From assembly GCF_002224675.1 (NCBI RefSeq), contig NZ_NMPZ01000015.1, positions 1 through 64,000 on the forward strand: a DNA stretch of 64,000 nt, written 5' to 3'. Of this stretch, positions 49,323 to 58,212 are shown one piece after another. Each line of letters opens with the position of its first letter. Position 1 is the first letter of the stretch. The position numbers and the translations under genes were made by a program. This stretch comes from Segatella copri. Lineage in GTDB: Bacteria; Bacteroidota; Bacteroidia; Bacteroidales; Bacteroidaceae. Under the pieces are notes generated by a model. That model made no database searches. It was not told where the DNA came from and worked only from the letters and a program-made list of their open reading frames with translations.

Positions 49323-50009
49323 TTATCTTTCTTGATGAGTCATAATCATCCTCAAAGAGTTCTTACAATCCTCGCACAACCCATGTTTCATGTAGAAGGT
49401 ATTCTTGCCATGGGCATCCTGCATCAGGCACTTCGGGGCATTCTTCTTGCAATGCGGCAAGCCACGAGAATGCAGGAATTCATGGATTGTTACTTTCCAT
49501 AAGTCATCCTTTCGTTTCAATCGGAAGGTTGAAACCACACAGGCGTCACCTGGTCGGAAACTCAATCCCATGATTCCATAGTTGTAATGTCCGTGAATGG
49601 AAGTAGAGATGTCTCGATGCGTCAAACCTATCGTTACGATTTCATCATTACCTCCATGCTCTTCATGCAACATTTTCAGGATTCCCCCAGCCCAATACCT
49701 GTTTCTTGGTTTGTAGAGACATGAATCAGGTATTTCTTTCTTGTCTCCAACAAATACAGAAGCCTCCAACCAAGCCTTTGGTACCTTATTGAAAATGAAA
49801 CCCAACTGCTTCACGAGTTCTTCTCTCAACTGTTCTGCCTCCTGATGTGAGAAATTTCCCAAAGGCTTTAACTCTATGACATAACCCAATGGAGGATCTG
49901 CAGGGAGGCTGTCTCCCATGATTTCATTGCCATGGCTCTGATTTCCATTGTAACAACCTGCTAAAAACAGGATTGAGATTCCAGCAATAAACAGCAATAA
50001 CTTCTTCAT
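49323..50009 (-). CDS. Archaemetzincin-like zinc metallopeptidase lipoprotein
   Basis: 228 aa. Lipobox FLAGC. The zinc site H176-E-x-x-H180-x-x-G-x-x-H186 (HEFLHSRGLPH) is followed by C-N7-C, M, and CEDC, the archaemetzincin pattern with its structural four-Cys zinc site. Expected to be an envelope-attached peptidase; substrate unknown. Last gene of a three-gene run with an L,D-transpeptidase and an alpha/beta hydrolase. Confidence 0.87.
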   Translation of the reverse strand: MKKLLLFIAGISILFLAGCYNGNQSHGNEIMGDSLPADPPLGYVIELKPLGNFSHQEAEQLREELVKQLGFIFNKVPKAWLEASVFVGDKKEIPDSCLYKPRNRYWAGGILKMLHEEHGGNDEIVTIGLTHRDISTSIHGHYNYGIMGLSFRPGDACVVSTFRLKRKDDLWKVTIHEFLHSRGLPHCKKNAPKCLMQDAHGKNTFYMKHGLCEDCKNSLRMIMTHQER

Positions 50010-50021
50010 AGAATATTCTTT

Positions 50022-50681
50022 TTATTTGTATTTTGCATAAATCAATACCGGTCTTCTCCTAGAAGATTCCTTGTATATCTGCATCACTTTCTCCACGCAG
50101 CTCCTTGAAACAGTAAAGCAGCCACGGCTCTCTGTTCCCAGCGGAATATACTCCTTCTCACCGGAGAATCTTGTCACCTTGCCAGCAAAATGGATCAGGA
50201 TACCACGGGCTTCTGCCAGATAATTGCTCTTGTCGAGCCCTCGAAGGCGAACGCAGTTCTTGAACTTCATTCCACCTTTTCCTATCATGACATATCTTCC
50301 AAGACTCGTACATCCGCTTCCGGGGTTATTACTGAACTTTGGTTGGGCTGCTGTATTTCCCTTACCACTTCCATGCATGCAATAGCTACTCATTACTCTT
50401 TTGCCACGCTGCAAGTCATAGATAAAGAACCTCTTTTTGCCAGATGGTTTGGAGAAATCCACCAGGATATAGTAATCCGTACTGTATCCCCGTCTGTCGC
50501 AATAATCTCTTACTTGCGTCAGGTTCTCACAATCCACCTGATGATACCACTCTTTAGCATCCACCGTATTCTTAAAAAACGGTTTTGTGAACCTATTATA
50601 AATAGGTGGAACGAAAAGAACACCGATGACAAGCAGAACCAGTATTCCCAATATAATCAATAACTTCTTCATAATCTTCAA
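50022..50681 (-). CDS. Murein L,D-transpeptidase (YkuD_2-type)
   Basis: 219 aa. N-terminal membrane anchor about 5-25, then ILVDFSKPSGKKRFFIYDLQRGKRVMSSYCMHGSGKG, GCTSLGRYVMIG, RGILIHFAG and the active site SRGCFTVS with C188. This is the catalytic-domain family that forms or trims 3-3 peptidoglycan links or attaches proteins. Thirteen nt before the metallopeptidase gene, so cotranscribed. Confidence 0.88.
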   Translation of the reverse strand: MKIMKKLLIILGILVLLVIGVLFVPPIYNRFTKPFFKNTVDAKEWYHQVDCENLTQVRDYCDRRGYSTDYYILVDFSKPSGKKRFFIYDLQRGKRVMSSYCMHGSGKGNTAAQPKFSNNPGSGCTSLGRYVMIGKGGMKFKNCVRLRGLDKSNYLAEARGILIHFAGKVTRFSGEKEYIPLGTESRGCFTVSRSCVEKVMQIYKESSRRRPVLIYAKYK

Positions 50682-50709
50682 ACATATAATTCAAAAAACA
50701 TAGGCTTTT

Positions 50710-51840
50710 CTATTCCCTGACACATGTCAGATTCATCTCTTGCTTAAGAAACTCGATAATCTCATTGCGCCTGTTTACCAAGATATAATGGTTTTCTTCA
50801 GGATCAAAGAACAAGCCGCCATGAACTCCCATCTTACTGAGCCTGCTTGCCTGATTTAGCATCAAACGTGAAGAATGATCCTGACCGCCACCAATCAGAT
50901 TGATTCTACATGGCACCTTCCTCAATCCTCCAAGATTACAGGAGATAGATGTCAGACTCTTGAAATCTTTTGCATGAGATGAGTGCATGGCAGCCACTAT
51001 CGCACTACCTCCATTTGAAAGCCCCATCAAGTGAATCTGACGATGGTCGATATGATAGCCCATTCGCTCCAGGGAAGGTATGTAATAGCTAAAAATCTCA
51101 TTGATATCACGATTTGTAAAGATGCCACTCATGCTGCGAGTACCGATGCTTAGCACGATACAGTTGTTCAGGTCCTTCCAGATACCCTGATAGAGTTGCC
51201 AGTTGCCCAGGTATCCATGAAAGAATACAACCAGCGGATATTTGAATCCGTTCTCCTTGCTCCATCTTACATTCTCATCTCCCTTAGGGTCGCAGATATA
51301 AACAGCCCTGTCACTAGTTCCGAAAGCCTCATTGAAAGCCTGCACATAGACGCCAGACATTGGATTATCCATACCAAGATTGTCATACGGAGTTAAGAAG
51401 TTATGAATCTTACCATTGGCAATATCCTGATTGGCTTGTGCAATAAGAGTACCACCAACGCCCATCATGCTGATTACAGGTCGGGCAATCATCAGGTTTC
51501 TAATACCAAAGTTCACAATCTCTTCCTCTGGAATCAGGGTATTGATGAGATATTGAGTAAGCGGTGGATGCTTAGCCTCTCCATTCTTATCCAGATAAAC
51601 AAGTCTCACCCTGTCATTAGATTCGATGCGATAACGGGGCATTGCCATCCACAGGCATACGAAGAAGAGCATCCAATAAGGCTTCATCCCCCATTTCTGC
51701 ATCCATGCTGGAAGCATCTCAAAGATGTGGTTCTTCCATACCAGGAAGAACAGCATCAGCATGATGGTTTTGTAAAACAGAGAGGCAAACAATGCCCAAG
51801 CCACCACGAGCAATACAGATATAATACATTTCTTAGTCAT
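50710..51840 (-). CDS. Membrane-anchored alpha/beta hydrolase
   Basis: 376 aa. Two N-terminal TM segments (CIISVLLVVAWALFASLFYKTIMLMLFFLVW; KPYWMLFFVCLWMAM), then an extracytoplasmic hydrolase: YPLVVFFHGYLGNWQLYQGIWKDL, nucleophile elbow GLSNGGSAIV, acid/His at DHSSRL and ENHYILVN. Substrate unknown. First gene of the envelope operon; -7 box at 51919-51926. Confidence 0.82.
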   Translation of the reverse strand: MTKKCIISVLLVVAWALFASLFYKTIMLMLFFLVWKNHIFEMLPAWMQKWGMKPYWMLFFVCLWMAMPRYRIESNDRVRLVYLDKNGEAKHPPLTQYLINTLIPEEEIVNFGIRNLMIARPVISMMGVGGTLIAQANQDIANGKIHNFLTPYDNLGMDNPMSGVYVQAFNEAFGTSDRAVYICDPKGDENVRWSKENGFKYPLVVFFHGYLGNWQLYQGIWKDLNNCIVLSIGTRSMSGIFTNRDINEIFSYYIPSLERMGYHIDHRQIHLMGLSNGGSAIVAAMHSSHAKDFKSLTSISCNLGGLRKVPCRINLIGGGQDHSSRLMLNQASRLSKMGVHGGLFFDPEENHYILVNRRNEIIEFLKQEMNLTCVRE

Positions 51841-51918
51841 GATTGATAATGTTTAAATTCTACTTCTAATATCCGAGACTCACCCCCTATCCTTATGGCA
51901 AGGTAAAAGTCCCGAGTG

Positions 51919-51926
51919 CAAAAGTA
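51919..51926 (-). promoter_or_regulatory. -7 box TACTTTTG of the envelope operon
   Basis: Minus-strand TACTTTTG, 78 nt before the hydrolase start. Confidence 0.6.
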
Positions 51927-52006
51927 GAAAAAAATAAGCAAGTAATGATGCTATCCATACGTGGATTGTATCAAATACTCGCTTATGTGTATGAAATCAT
52001 CAATGC

Positions 52007-52105
52007 CTATAGCATCAAATCCTTGATGGTTGTACCATTCATGAATCTGCTTAAATCTACCCTTTCTCCAATACCATGCAAATGTCCGGTTTCTGAATCA
52101 AGTTC
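52007..52105 (-). pseudogene. 3' scrap of a GH25 lysozyme gene (copy A)
   Basis: Encodes SETGHLHGIGERVDLSRFMN GTTIKDLML-stop, the C-terminus of GH25 lysozymes. 52013-52093 is identical over 81 bp to 53439-53519 (copy B). Upstream the frame runs into unrelated DNA. Confidence 0.8.
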
Positions 52106-52137
52106 TTTAGGATTATTCATAAAAAAAGAAAGAAAAA

Positions 52138-52169
52138 TTTGGTTATTCAAAATAAAATGAGTAACTTTG
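52138..52169 (+). promoter_or_regulatory. Promoter TTTG-N20-TAACTTTG (copy A)
   Basis: TTTG 52138-52141, TAACTTTG 52162-52169. Sequence before it (TCTTTAGGATTATTCATAA) is shared with copy B at 53921-53939. Confidence 0.75.
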
Positions 52170-52363
52170 CAGACATAAAAAGCCAACAGCATCCGATAGG
52201 TTGTTCTTGGTCATGGTCTATGTAGCCATGCATGAAAAAACTACATGCAAGTTTTTGCGAGAACCCAAACTGCAAACTTGATTTCCATATTAGATGATTT
52301 GTTCTTCTTTTAGGAAGAGCATTACACTTAACAGATTACTTTTATATCAATAAAATTTTTAAA

Positions 52364-52630
52364 ATGAAGAAGTTTTTTTTCATTTCAATAGTAGCGGGCA
52401 GTTTCCTAACGGGCTGTCGTCAATGGTATTCGCTACAAAACTTCCTTGGCTTTGGACATTACGAAATAGTCTCCAACGCTGAGAATTGGTTAGATAACAA
52501 CAGGTACGACTCTATCAGTCAAAAATGGATTGGCCCTGATTCAGCAAGAATAAACTATATAGATGCAGAAGCAAACAAAATAGAGATGAATAAAAAAGAC
52601 TATAAAAATAAGAAAAATGAAAACAAATAA
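52364..52630 (+). CDS. Small lipoprotein, 88 aa
   Basis: MKKFFFISIVAGSFLTGC is a lipoprotein signal with Cys18. The mature part (YEIVSNAENWLDNNRYDSISQKWIGPDSARINYIDAEANKI) ends in a Lys/Asn-rich tail. Its 3' end overlaps the following lysozyme-like frame by 14 nt. The 195-nt leader after promoter copy A contains ACATGCAAG repeats. Unknown family; possibly an inhibitor or partner of the next product. Confidence 0.65.
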   Translation: MKKFFFISIVAGSFLTGCRQWYSLQNFLGFGHYEIVSNAENWLDNNRYDSISQKWIGPDSARINYIDAEANKIEMNKKDYKNKKNENK

Positions 52631-53336
52631 TCAAATAATTCTTAAAAAGAAAAAAGGTTAGTGGTGGAATATAGCTACCAACAAGCCCTTTAGTGGTCTC
52701 GCCTCAGTAAATGGACAGACTTTTCTATATACAAAAGACGGAAGAAAGATTCCATAGTCAAAGCCTGCCCCAAACATCCATAATTTTATAAAAAACTTAT
52801 GGATGCGAGAGAATCCAGAAAATAAAGGATTCACAAATGGCAAGTACTACTATTACCAAACCACTAACGGAAATTGGGATATAGGCCCAGGTGTAGATAA
52901 AGCCAAACAAACAGATGCATTCAATAAACGAGCCGCACGAGGTTTTACCCCAACAGAGATGAATGCAGAAGTTATGCAACGAGCAAAAGACACATTTGTT
53001 CAAGTAGATAAAGCCTTAAAGACCGTGACGCAGTTTCCTGATACTGTCAGTCCGCAGATAAAAGAAGGATTAGCAGATATAAGGTATCAAACAGGTCCGT
53101 TGGTTAGCAATTATCCAAAGCTTTTAAAAGCTGTTGCAACAGGGAATGTCAAAGATATGGCTAATGAATCAAAAGTCTACTTTTGGGACAACAAAAAGAA
53201 AGCCATGTCCTTTGACAAAAAAAGATTTGATACCCGAATGAAAGAAAACTTCCATTATCGAAATGGAGGTCATCTCTCTAGAAAAGCATTGCGATTGCTA
53301 TCCAAAGACTTTAGAACAATAAATCATTTGGCATAA
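52617..53336 (+). pseudogene. Lysozyme-like protein frame with two in-frame amber codons
   Basis: From ATG 52617 one frame runs 239 codons to TAA at 53334, broken only by TAG at 52659-52661 and TAG at 52755-52757. Translation around them: KKKKG-*-WWNIATNKPFSG and KDGRKIP-*-SKPAPNIHNF. The 177-residue part after ATG 52803 has TNGKYYYYQTTNGNWDIGPG, RAARGFTPTEMNAEV and VSPQIKEGLADIRYQTGPLV, an order reminiscent of T4-type lysozymes. Codon phase and similarity continue across both stops, so loss is recent or the stops are suppressed. A good terminator follows. Confidence 0.6.
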
Positions 53337-53345
53337 TCAGCTCAC

Positions 53346-53385
53346 CGCCCTTTGTTAGCAGTAACATTCTAACAAAGGGCGTTTT
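53346..53385 (+). terminator. Terminator after the lysozyme-like frame
   Basis: CGCCCTTTGTTAG and CTAACAAAGGGCG (13 bp perfect), then TTTTCCTT. Confidence 0.92.
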
Positions 53386-53432
53386 CCTTACGTAATGATA
53401 AAAAAAACAACTTGGTACATTTTTATTATTTC

Positions 53433-53804
53433 TTACAACATCAAATCCTTGATGGTTGTACCATTCATGAATCTGCTTAAATCTACCCTTTCTCCAATAC
53501 CATGCAAATGTCCGGTTTCGGAATACTGCCAGATATTGCACTTTCCTCTGCCGTCAATAGCGGGTTGTCGGGAGTTATAATTGGCGATGAAGAGATAATA
53601 ACGCTTGAACTTTGCCCCCATCTCCTTATTATAGAAGCTCTCGTTGCTATAGATGATAGGATACTTGCCATAGTGTTTCTTCACCAACCCACCCATCGCT
53701 TCACCTTATATGGCGACACCACATACATAATCCCCAGACCAACACCAGCCAATACAACCAGGCAGCCTAAGGAAACCAAAGTATATTTTAATCCTTTCTT
53801 CATT
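53433..53804 (-). pseudogene. GH25 lysozyme gene with central deletion and frameshift (copy B)
   Basis: Begins MKKGLKYTLVSLGCLVVLAG with a TM anchor up to YVVSPYKVKRW, then stops as VGW*. In another frame the GH25 C-part follows: KKHYGKYPIIYSNESFYNKE, YYLFIANYNSRQPAIDGRGK, CNIWQYSETGHLHGIGERVD, ending like copy A. The catalytic first half of the barrel (D and DxE) is gone. Confidence 0.82.
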
Positions 53805-53953
53805 ACATTTTATCTTTTAGTTGTTTTCAGGGGACAAAAGTAATGAATTTATTTGAAACGGCATAGAAAGTAAGGGGATAATTGTATGAAATGGGGGCTG
53901 AAAGTACGAAACTCAAATTCTTTAGGATTATTCATAAGAAAAGCGAAAAAAAC

Positions 53954-53985
53954 TTTGGTACTTTCAAATATTAATCGTAATTTTG
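53954..53985 (+). promoter_or_regulatory. Promoter TTTG-N20-TAATTTTG (copy B)
   Basis: TTTG 53954-53957, TAATTTTG 53978-53985, 20 nt apart; drives the toxin-antitoxin-like pair. Confidence 0.78.
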
Positions 53986-54024
53986 CAACAAATTAGAGTA
54001 TCAAAAATTTAGGAGGATTATTAT

Positions 54025-54303
54025 ATGACTAAAATAATGTCAAACTCAAAAGAACGACTAAACGATAAAGCCCAACGCTTTTTCGAGGATAGCTGTACCG
54101 TTCAAGAACCAACAGTTGCCTATCATCACGATTATGCAACAGAGGCTCATAACGAATCCGAAGAATATCCTTTTATGTCATCATGCAATAATGACGAGTT
54201 GGCGAATCATGTCTTAGCCCGTGAAGAAGAATATGCTAGAACAGGCAACGCCGTTGACTTTCTAGAAATGATGGCCGATTTCAAAAACGAATTCGAATGG
54301 TAA
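54025..54303 (+). CDS. Antitoxin-like hypothetical protein
   Basis: 92 aa, acidic, preceded by AGGAGG. No recognised DNA-binding fold; LANHVLAREEEYARTGNAVDFLEMMADFKNEFEW forms helices as in RelB-type antitoxins. The toxin-like gene overlaps its end by 7 nt, the usual layout of type II pairs. Confidence 0.7.
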   Translation: MTKIMSNSKERLNDKAQRFFEDSCTVQEPTVAYHHDYATEAHNESEEYPFMSSCNNDELANHVLAREEEYARTGNAVDFLEMMADFKNEFEW

Positions 54304-54494
54304 AGATACGTGTATTACCACCAATGCCTATTCTGAAAGACTTTCATCGAAATTATCGTAGCGCACTGCTTATGGACAACTTCAAGCTCATTTATCGCTA
54401 CGACAAAGAGCGTGACGAAATCGTCATTGCTGACATTTGGTACACCAAACGTTCTCTACAAACATTATTGAGACAATTTAAAAGGAAACTATAA
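54297..54494 (+). CDS. Short RelE/ParE-like toxin homologue
   Basis: 65 aa. RSALLMDNFKLIYRYDKERDEIVIADIWYTKRSLQTLL is the C-terminal half of a RelE/ParE fold (xxxNYRLIYxV...I.I..V..TR). The usual N-terminal helices (about 30 residues) are missing, so it is either truncated or a minimal member. Basic tail QFKRKL. If active it would cleave mRNA or poison gyrase; not decidable. Confidence 0.65.
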   Translation: MVKIRVLPPMPILKDFHRNYRSALLMDNFKLIYRYDKERDEIVIADIWYTKRSLQTLLRQFKRKL

Positions 54495-54499
54495 AAACT

Positions 54500-54538
54500 T
54501 AGCGAGCTGAAGGATTACTTCCTTTTGCTCGCTATATT
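54500..54538 (+). terminator. Terminator of the TA-like pair
   Basis: TAGCGAGC pairs with GCTCGCTA (inner AAGGA/TCCTT also pairs), followed by TATTTTTAT. Confidence 0.85.
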
Positions 54539-54650
54539 TTTATCTTCTACCATTTCACCACCACCATAATTCTTATCGTCGATGGGGAAAATATAATTAC
54601 GTATATTACTTTACATTATTGTTCCCTGATAAAGACTTTTCTGAACGTTT

Positions 54651-55193
54651 TTAAAAGAAAGCATCCAATACTTCCTCAAACACATCATTAGGACTCAGTT
54701 TATTGAAGAGACACATAGAAGTTTTGAGCTTCAGCACGTCAATTCCGCTTCCCATGATATATTTGATGTCCTTATCCTTGTGGAGCAAGAGCGCCTTGCA
54801 GCATTCACGGAGTCTATCACCCAGAATTTCATGTTCAACATAGGCTCTGGCTTCACCCTCGCCATCCAAGCCATAGTATCTTGAATTGTAACTATGTCCG
54901 AGTCCCTTCTGTTGCGGGAAGATATACCATATCCAATGGCTTTGTTTTCTACCTCCTTTCAGTTCACTTAAAGCCTGGGTATAGGCAACCTCCTGTGCAT
55001 CCAGGAAGCGCAAGAGATCATAGTGTGGCTGCTGAGCCTTTAGATATCCGATAATGTCCGAAGGTGTAGAATCGGACGCCAAGCTTTCACCAGCGACATT
55101 TTTCTCATTATCAATTCGTTTGGGGCATTTACCTGGAACGAATAAAGCACTCAAAGACTTCACAAAAGTGACACCTAATTTTAAAAGATTCAT
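54651..55193 (-). CDS. DUF1810-family protein
   Basis: 180 aa. Residues about 58-180 show the family: YDLLRFLDAQEVAYTQALSELKGGRKQSHWIWYIFPQQKGLGHSYNSRYYGLDGEGEARAYVEHEILGDRLRECCKALLL, then DVLKLKTSMCLFNKLSPNDVFEEVL. Function unknown. The N-terminal 57 residues (VKSLSALFVPGKCPKRIDNEKN) are an unusual addition. It may share the transcript of the gene at 55245. Confidence 0.85.
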   Translation of the reverse strand: MNLLKLGVTFVKSLSALFVPGKCPKRIDNEKNVAGESLASDSTPSDIIGYLKAQQPHYDLLRFLDAQEVAYTQALSELKGGRKQSHWIWYIFPQQKGLGHSYNSRYYGLDGEGEARAYVEHEILGDRLRECCKALLLHKDKDIKYIMGSGIDVLKLKTSMCLFNKLSPNDVFEEVLDAFF

Positions 55194-55244
55194 CCTCGTT
55201 TTAACGTTTTATTAAATTATAAGAAACGGCACATACTATATTGT

Positions 55245-56030
55245 TTACTTCTTAAATACTATCCAATTCGTTTGATATTTAGACCATGGCTTTATTGGAT
55301 GTATTTCATGGACAGTTCCTACAGAATCACGATACCACGAATAATTCCATCCTGATCCCATATCTAAGTACAGAGCATATTTGACCTTCAAGTTTGCCAA
55401 CTTTTCCACAAATTCGCTATAAGCCAACGCTTGCTTAGCCTCAACAATGCACAGCTTGCCATCTAGCTCACATAATGCCCGATAAATATTCAATGGCTTA
55501 TCCTTTCTAAATCTAGGCATAACTCGCCCATTATAAATAATCATATTCTGTCCAAAGCCCATACCTCTATGCTTTTCTGCTTTCCTAAGTTCACTAGCGT
55601 AACTACCATACAGGAACTTCCATTTGCCTTGATACCAAACAAAAGCCCCCGTATTCGTTTTAGCCACGTAGCCTTTATAAAAAATACCACCAGACACATG
55701 ATTTCCTGCTACATTGCGATGCGCAAAAGAATCCAAGCATTCCCCTGTAAACGCAGCCTCAGCACAATAGCCCACAGACATATCCATGTCTTTGCTTGGT
55801 CGCTTACCGCAAACAAGATCTACAGTATTATAAATCGGTGTAAAGACTATCAATTCCCCAGTGTCTTTCCGATTGACAAAAGTTCTAGCATTGGAACTTG
55901 GCGCTGTATTCATTATTGTTTCAGATAGGCTGTCAGCATTTACCTCTATCACAGAAGGTTTAGGCTTATGGTTACAAGATAGCATAACCATAAGCACAAA
56001 ACACATTGATAGAAGATTCAACTTTCTCAT
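55245..56030 (-). CDS. Lipoprotein with phosphodiester-glycosidase (NAGPA)-like domain
   Basis: 261 aa. Lipobox VMLSC. FTPIYNTVDLVCGKRPSKDMDMSVGYCAEAAFTGECLDSFAHRNVAGNHVSGGIFYKGY and the end FVEKLANLKVKYALYLDMGSGWNYSWYRDS...KYQTNWIVFKK resemble the membrane protein at 48415, so the island has two relatives. Expected to act on an envelope glycan or glycophosphodiester. Lies 109 nt downstream of the six-gene cassette in the same direction; read-through is possible. Confidence 0.72.
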   Translation of the reverse strand: MRKLNLLSMCFVLMVMLSCNHKPKPSVIEVNADSLSETIMNTAPSSNARTFVNRKDTGELIVFTPIYNTVDLVCGKRPSKDMDMSVGYCAEAAFTGECLDSFAHRNVAGNHVSGGIFYKGYVAKTNTGAFVWYQGKWKFLYGSYASELRKAEKHRGMGFGQNMIIYNGRVMPRFRKDKPLNIYRALCELDGKLCIVEAKQALAYSEFVEKLANLKVKYALYLDMGSGWNYSWYRDSVGTVHEIHPIKPWSKYQTNWIVFKK

Positions 56031-56138
56031 TTCAAATCATTTTCTTTTTCCGAAGATGGCATTCAACACCATATTCCCTATTTTTCTTTCCAATCCAGCC
56101 TCAGATGTTGTTCATCCTCATTATCAGTATATTTCATA

Positions 56139-57095
56139 TCAATATGACGATGTTATCACCATACCTTTTTTAACCTTTGCCTTAAAATCTACATAAGCCG
56201 CCCCCGCAACATAACTCCTTGTTCTCGGACAATAAAGACAAAGAAAACAACGCAATTTATCTTTCTTTTTACGCAATTGCATAGCATTATTTGGCAAGTA
56301 GATTGATACTGTAAAAGATTGACTACTATTTGCAGTTGGCTTTATGGTATTACCAGCAACATAAACATCACCAGAACCTGTCATAGCATATGAATTCCAA
56401 GAATTTGATGCTTTAACAGGCGAACCTGTACCATCATTAATGAAAACTACAGGTATCAACTCTATGCCTTTTGCATTTTGAACATACATTGTCGCACGAA
56501 CCAATAAGGAAGATGAACAATTATGGTTCAAATACATAGTACTAGTAGTAGCCTTTATGTTAGTCACATCAAAAGGAACAGCAGTTTGCGTTATGTCTAC
56601 ACGCAGATATTGATCATCCGCCACTACATAAAAATAACTACTCCGATCTTCATATTCTGAATTTGCCAAGGTATATAGCATAAAGCTATTAGATGACGTT
56701 TTTACATAAGAACACCAAGATGGCAAATTTGTAACCGCCCAATCTTGACCGTCAGTACTCACCAAATGCTCTACTTTTGAACTAAAATGTCCTACAATTA
56801 TCGAAACGGATTTTCGACCGTCGACATAAAGATAAGTAGCTAGCTTTTGTCTTCTCCTCAATGTTTTCGAAGAACGTTTTTTATGTCTAGAAGATGAATT
56901 TCTTATATTTTTACGTGGACTATTCATCGCCACTTTATTTTCAAACCGATGTATACTCTTTTGCACTTTAGGTACAGAAGTCACAGGCTTCCTATCTTTT
57001 GTAACATCTCTTTTAGGCTTAGACTGTGCATCGACCGAAAGAAATACAAAAGACAAAAATAAAATAAATAGTAATCTCTTGACTATCTTTTCCAT
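56139..57095 (-). CDS. Secreted protein with BACON-like domain (last gene of the GTPase cassette)
   Basis: 318 aa from MEKIVKRLLFILFLSFVFLSVDAQ at 57095; GGAGAA lies just before it and the upstream stop is 1 nt away. After the signal peptide comes a basic, Ser/Arg/Lys-rich stretch (about 25-80, KKRSSKTLRRRQK), then a BACON-like unit (DWAVTNLPSWCSYVKTSSNSFMLYTLANSEYEDRSSYFYVVADDQYLRVDITQTA) and a second beta domain to the C-terminus. BACON domains bind glycans or proteins outside the inner membrane. Likely the extracytoplasmic effector or structural arm of the cassette. Confidence 0.78.
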   Translation of the reverse strand: MEKIVKRLLFILFLSFVFLSVDAQSKPKRDVTKDRKPVTSVPKVQKSIHRFENKVAMNSPRKNIRNSSSRHKKRSSKTLRRRQKLATYLYVDGRKSVSIIVGHFSSKVEHLVSTDGQDWAVTNLPSWCSYVKTSSNSFMLYTLANSEYEDRSSYFYVVADDQYLRVDITQTAVPFDVTNIKATTSTMYLNHNCSSSLLVRATMYVQNAKGIELIPVVFINDGTGSPVKASNSWNSYAMTGSGDVYVAGNTIKPTANSSQSFTVSIYLPNNAMQLRKKKDKLRCFLCLYCPRTRSYVAGAAYVDFKAKVKKGMVITSSY

Positions 57096-57096
57096 A

Positions 57097-58212
57097 CTAT
57101 TCTCCATCAATAATTTTTTGAACAGGAACATGCTTATACCAAGTACCATTCCATGGTTCTCCATTATTAAATTCACCAATAAAATGCTCTTTTTCCACGT
57201 CGAAGAAGATACCCTTAAACCATTTGTCATTTTTCAAGGATCCTCTAAAATAAGATCCATCTTTATAAAACATTATCGCCGCAGAATCGACACGCTGTCC
57301 TTCTGTAAAATTACCATAATAATACAAACGTTTCATCTTGTCATTCTTTGGATATATGGCGATGCCAATTCCATTAGGCTTTCCATTCTCCATTGGACCA
57401 TAATACATATACTCACCTGCATCATAATTTGTTACGATGCTAGGGAAAAGAACTTTGTTCCACACAATAACACCCAAAACAAAAGCAACCAAAGCAAACA
57501 CTCCAACCCATTTCATATTGCGTTGTTTATTCTTCAAACTATTCACCTGCTTTGCAAGTTCTTTCTTGGAATCAGTCAACTTATTTATTTCAGCTTTGAG
57601 CTCTATAATTTTCTTCTCCTTTTGAGTAATAACACCTTTGTAACTGTTCAAAGAGACAGTTGAATAGTTCTTATCTTTATAAACAAACGTATATCCATAG
57701 GTATATGAGGCTGTCAGGATATCTTCCTGTTTATCTGAATATTCAAATACCTTACAATCATCTTTGCTTACAGCATAATTCAACACAGGAAGTTTCTTTT
57801 CCTTCCCTAAAAGCGAAAAAGACGTATGTAATTCTCCAAGAAACTGATTGACATAGTCAGATTTCTCAATAAACGTATTGCACGCAAACTCAACATCTCC
57901 CTTTTCTGAGAATTTCAGAATTTCACCATCCACAACCAAAGAAGTAATACATTTCTCAAATTGTGCAAACATAGCTGCTATGTCAGTCATATATATATCG
58001 TTAACCAACACACAAATACCTAGATAGTCTTTAGCTGAAAGCTGTCTTATATAGCAATAATACATCAAGTTGGAATCACGATGTACTACAATTTGAGACT
58101 GCTTAAAAGACTTTTTCTTAGGCAGATTAGAAAGTACAGAATTCAAATAATCATGTGGCATTTGATAAAACCTACCACCTATTAATCCAAAAAGATATGT
58201 GGAATTATTCAT
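57097..58212 (-). CDS. Single-pass membrane protein: cytoplasmic domain, coiled coil, MORN-like repeats
   Basis: 371 aa. Residues 1-190: mixed alpha/beta domain with NLMYYCYIRQLSAKDYLGICVLVNDIYMTDIAAMFAQFEK; coiled coil about 198-232 (EKKIIELKAEINKLTDSKKELAKQVNSL); TM about 238-258; then MORN-like units (YMYYGPMENGKPNGIGIAIYP, RLYYYGNFTEGQR, GSYFRGSLKNDKWFKG, FIGEFNNGEPWNGTWYK). The N-domain resembles that of the 410-aa protein two genes upstream (YY-x-Y ... D-x-x-G-x-xGI). Start overlaps the retropepsin stop (TAATG). Confidence 0.8.
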   Translation of the reverse strand: MNNSTYLFGLIGGRFYQMPHDYLNSVLSNLPKKKSFKQSQIVVHRDSNLMYYCYIRQLSAKDYLGICVLVNDIYMTDIAAMFAQFEKCITSLVVDGEILKFSEKGDVEFACNTFIEKSDYVNQFLGELHTSFSLLGKEKKLPVLNYAVSKDDCKVFEYSDKQEDILTASYTYGYTFVYKDKNYSTVSLNSYKGVITQKEKKIIELKAEINKLTDSKKELAKQVNSLKNKQRNMKWVGVFALVAFVLGVIVWNKVLFPSIVTNYDAGEYMYYGPMENGKPNGIGIAIYPKNDKMKRLYYYGNFTEGQRVDSAAIMFYKDGSYFRGSLKNDKWFKGIFFDVEKEHFIGEFNNGEPWNGTWYKHVPVQKIIDGE

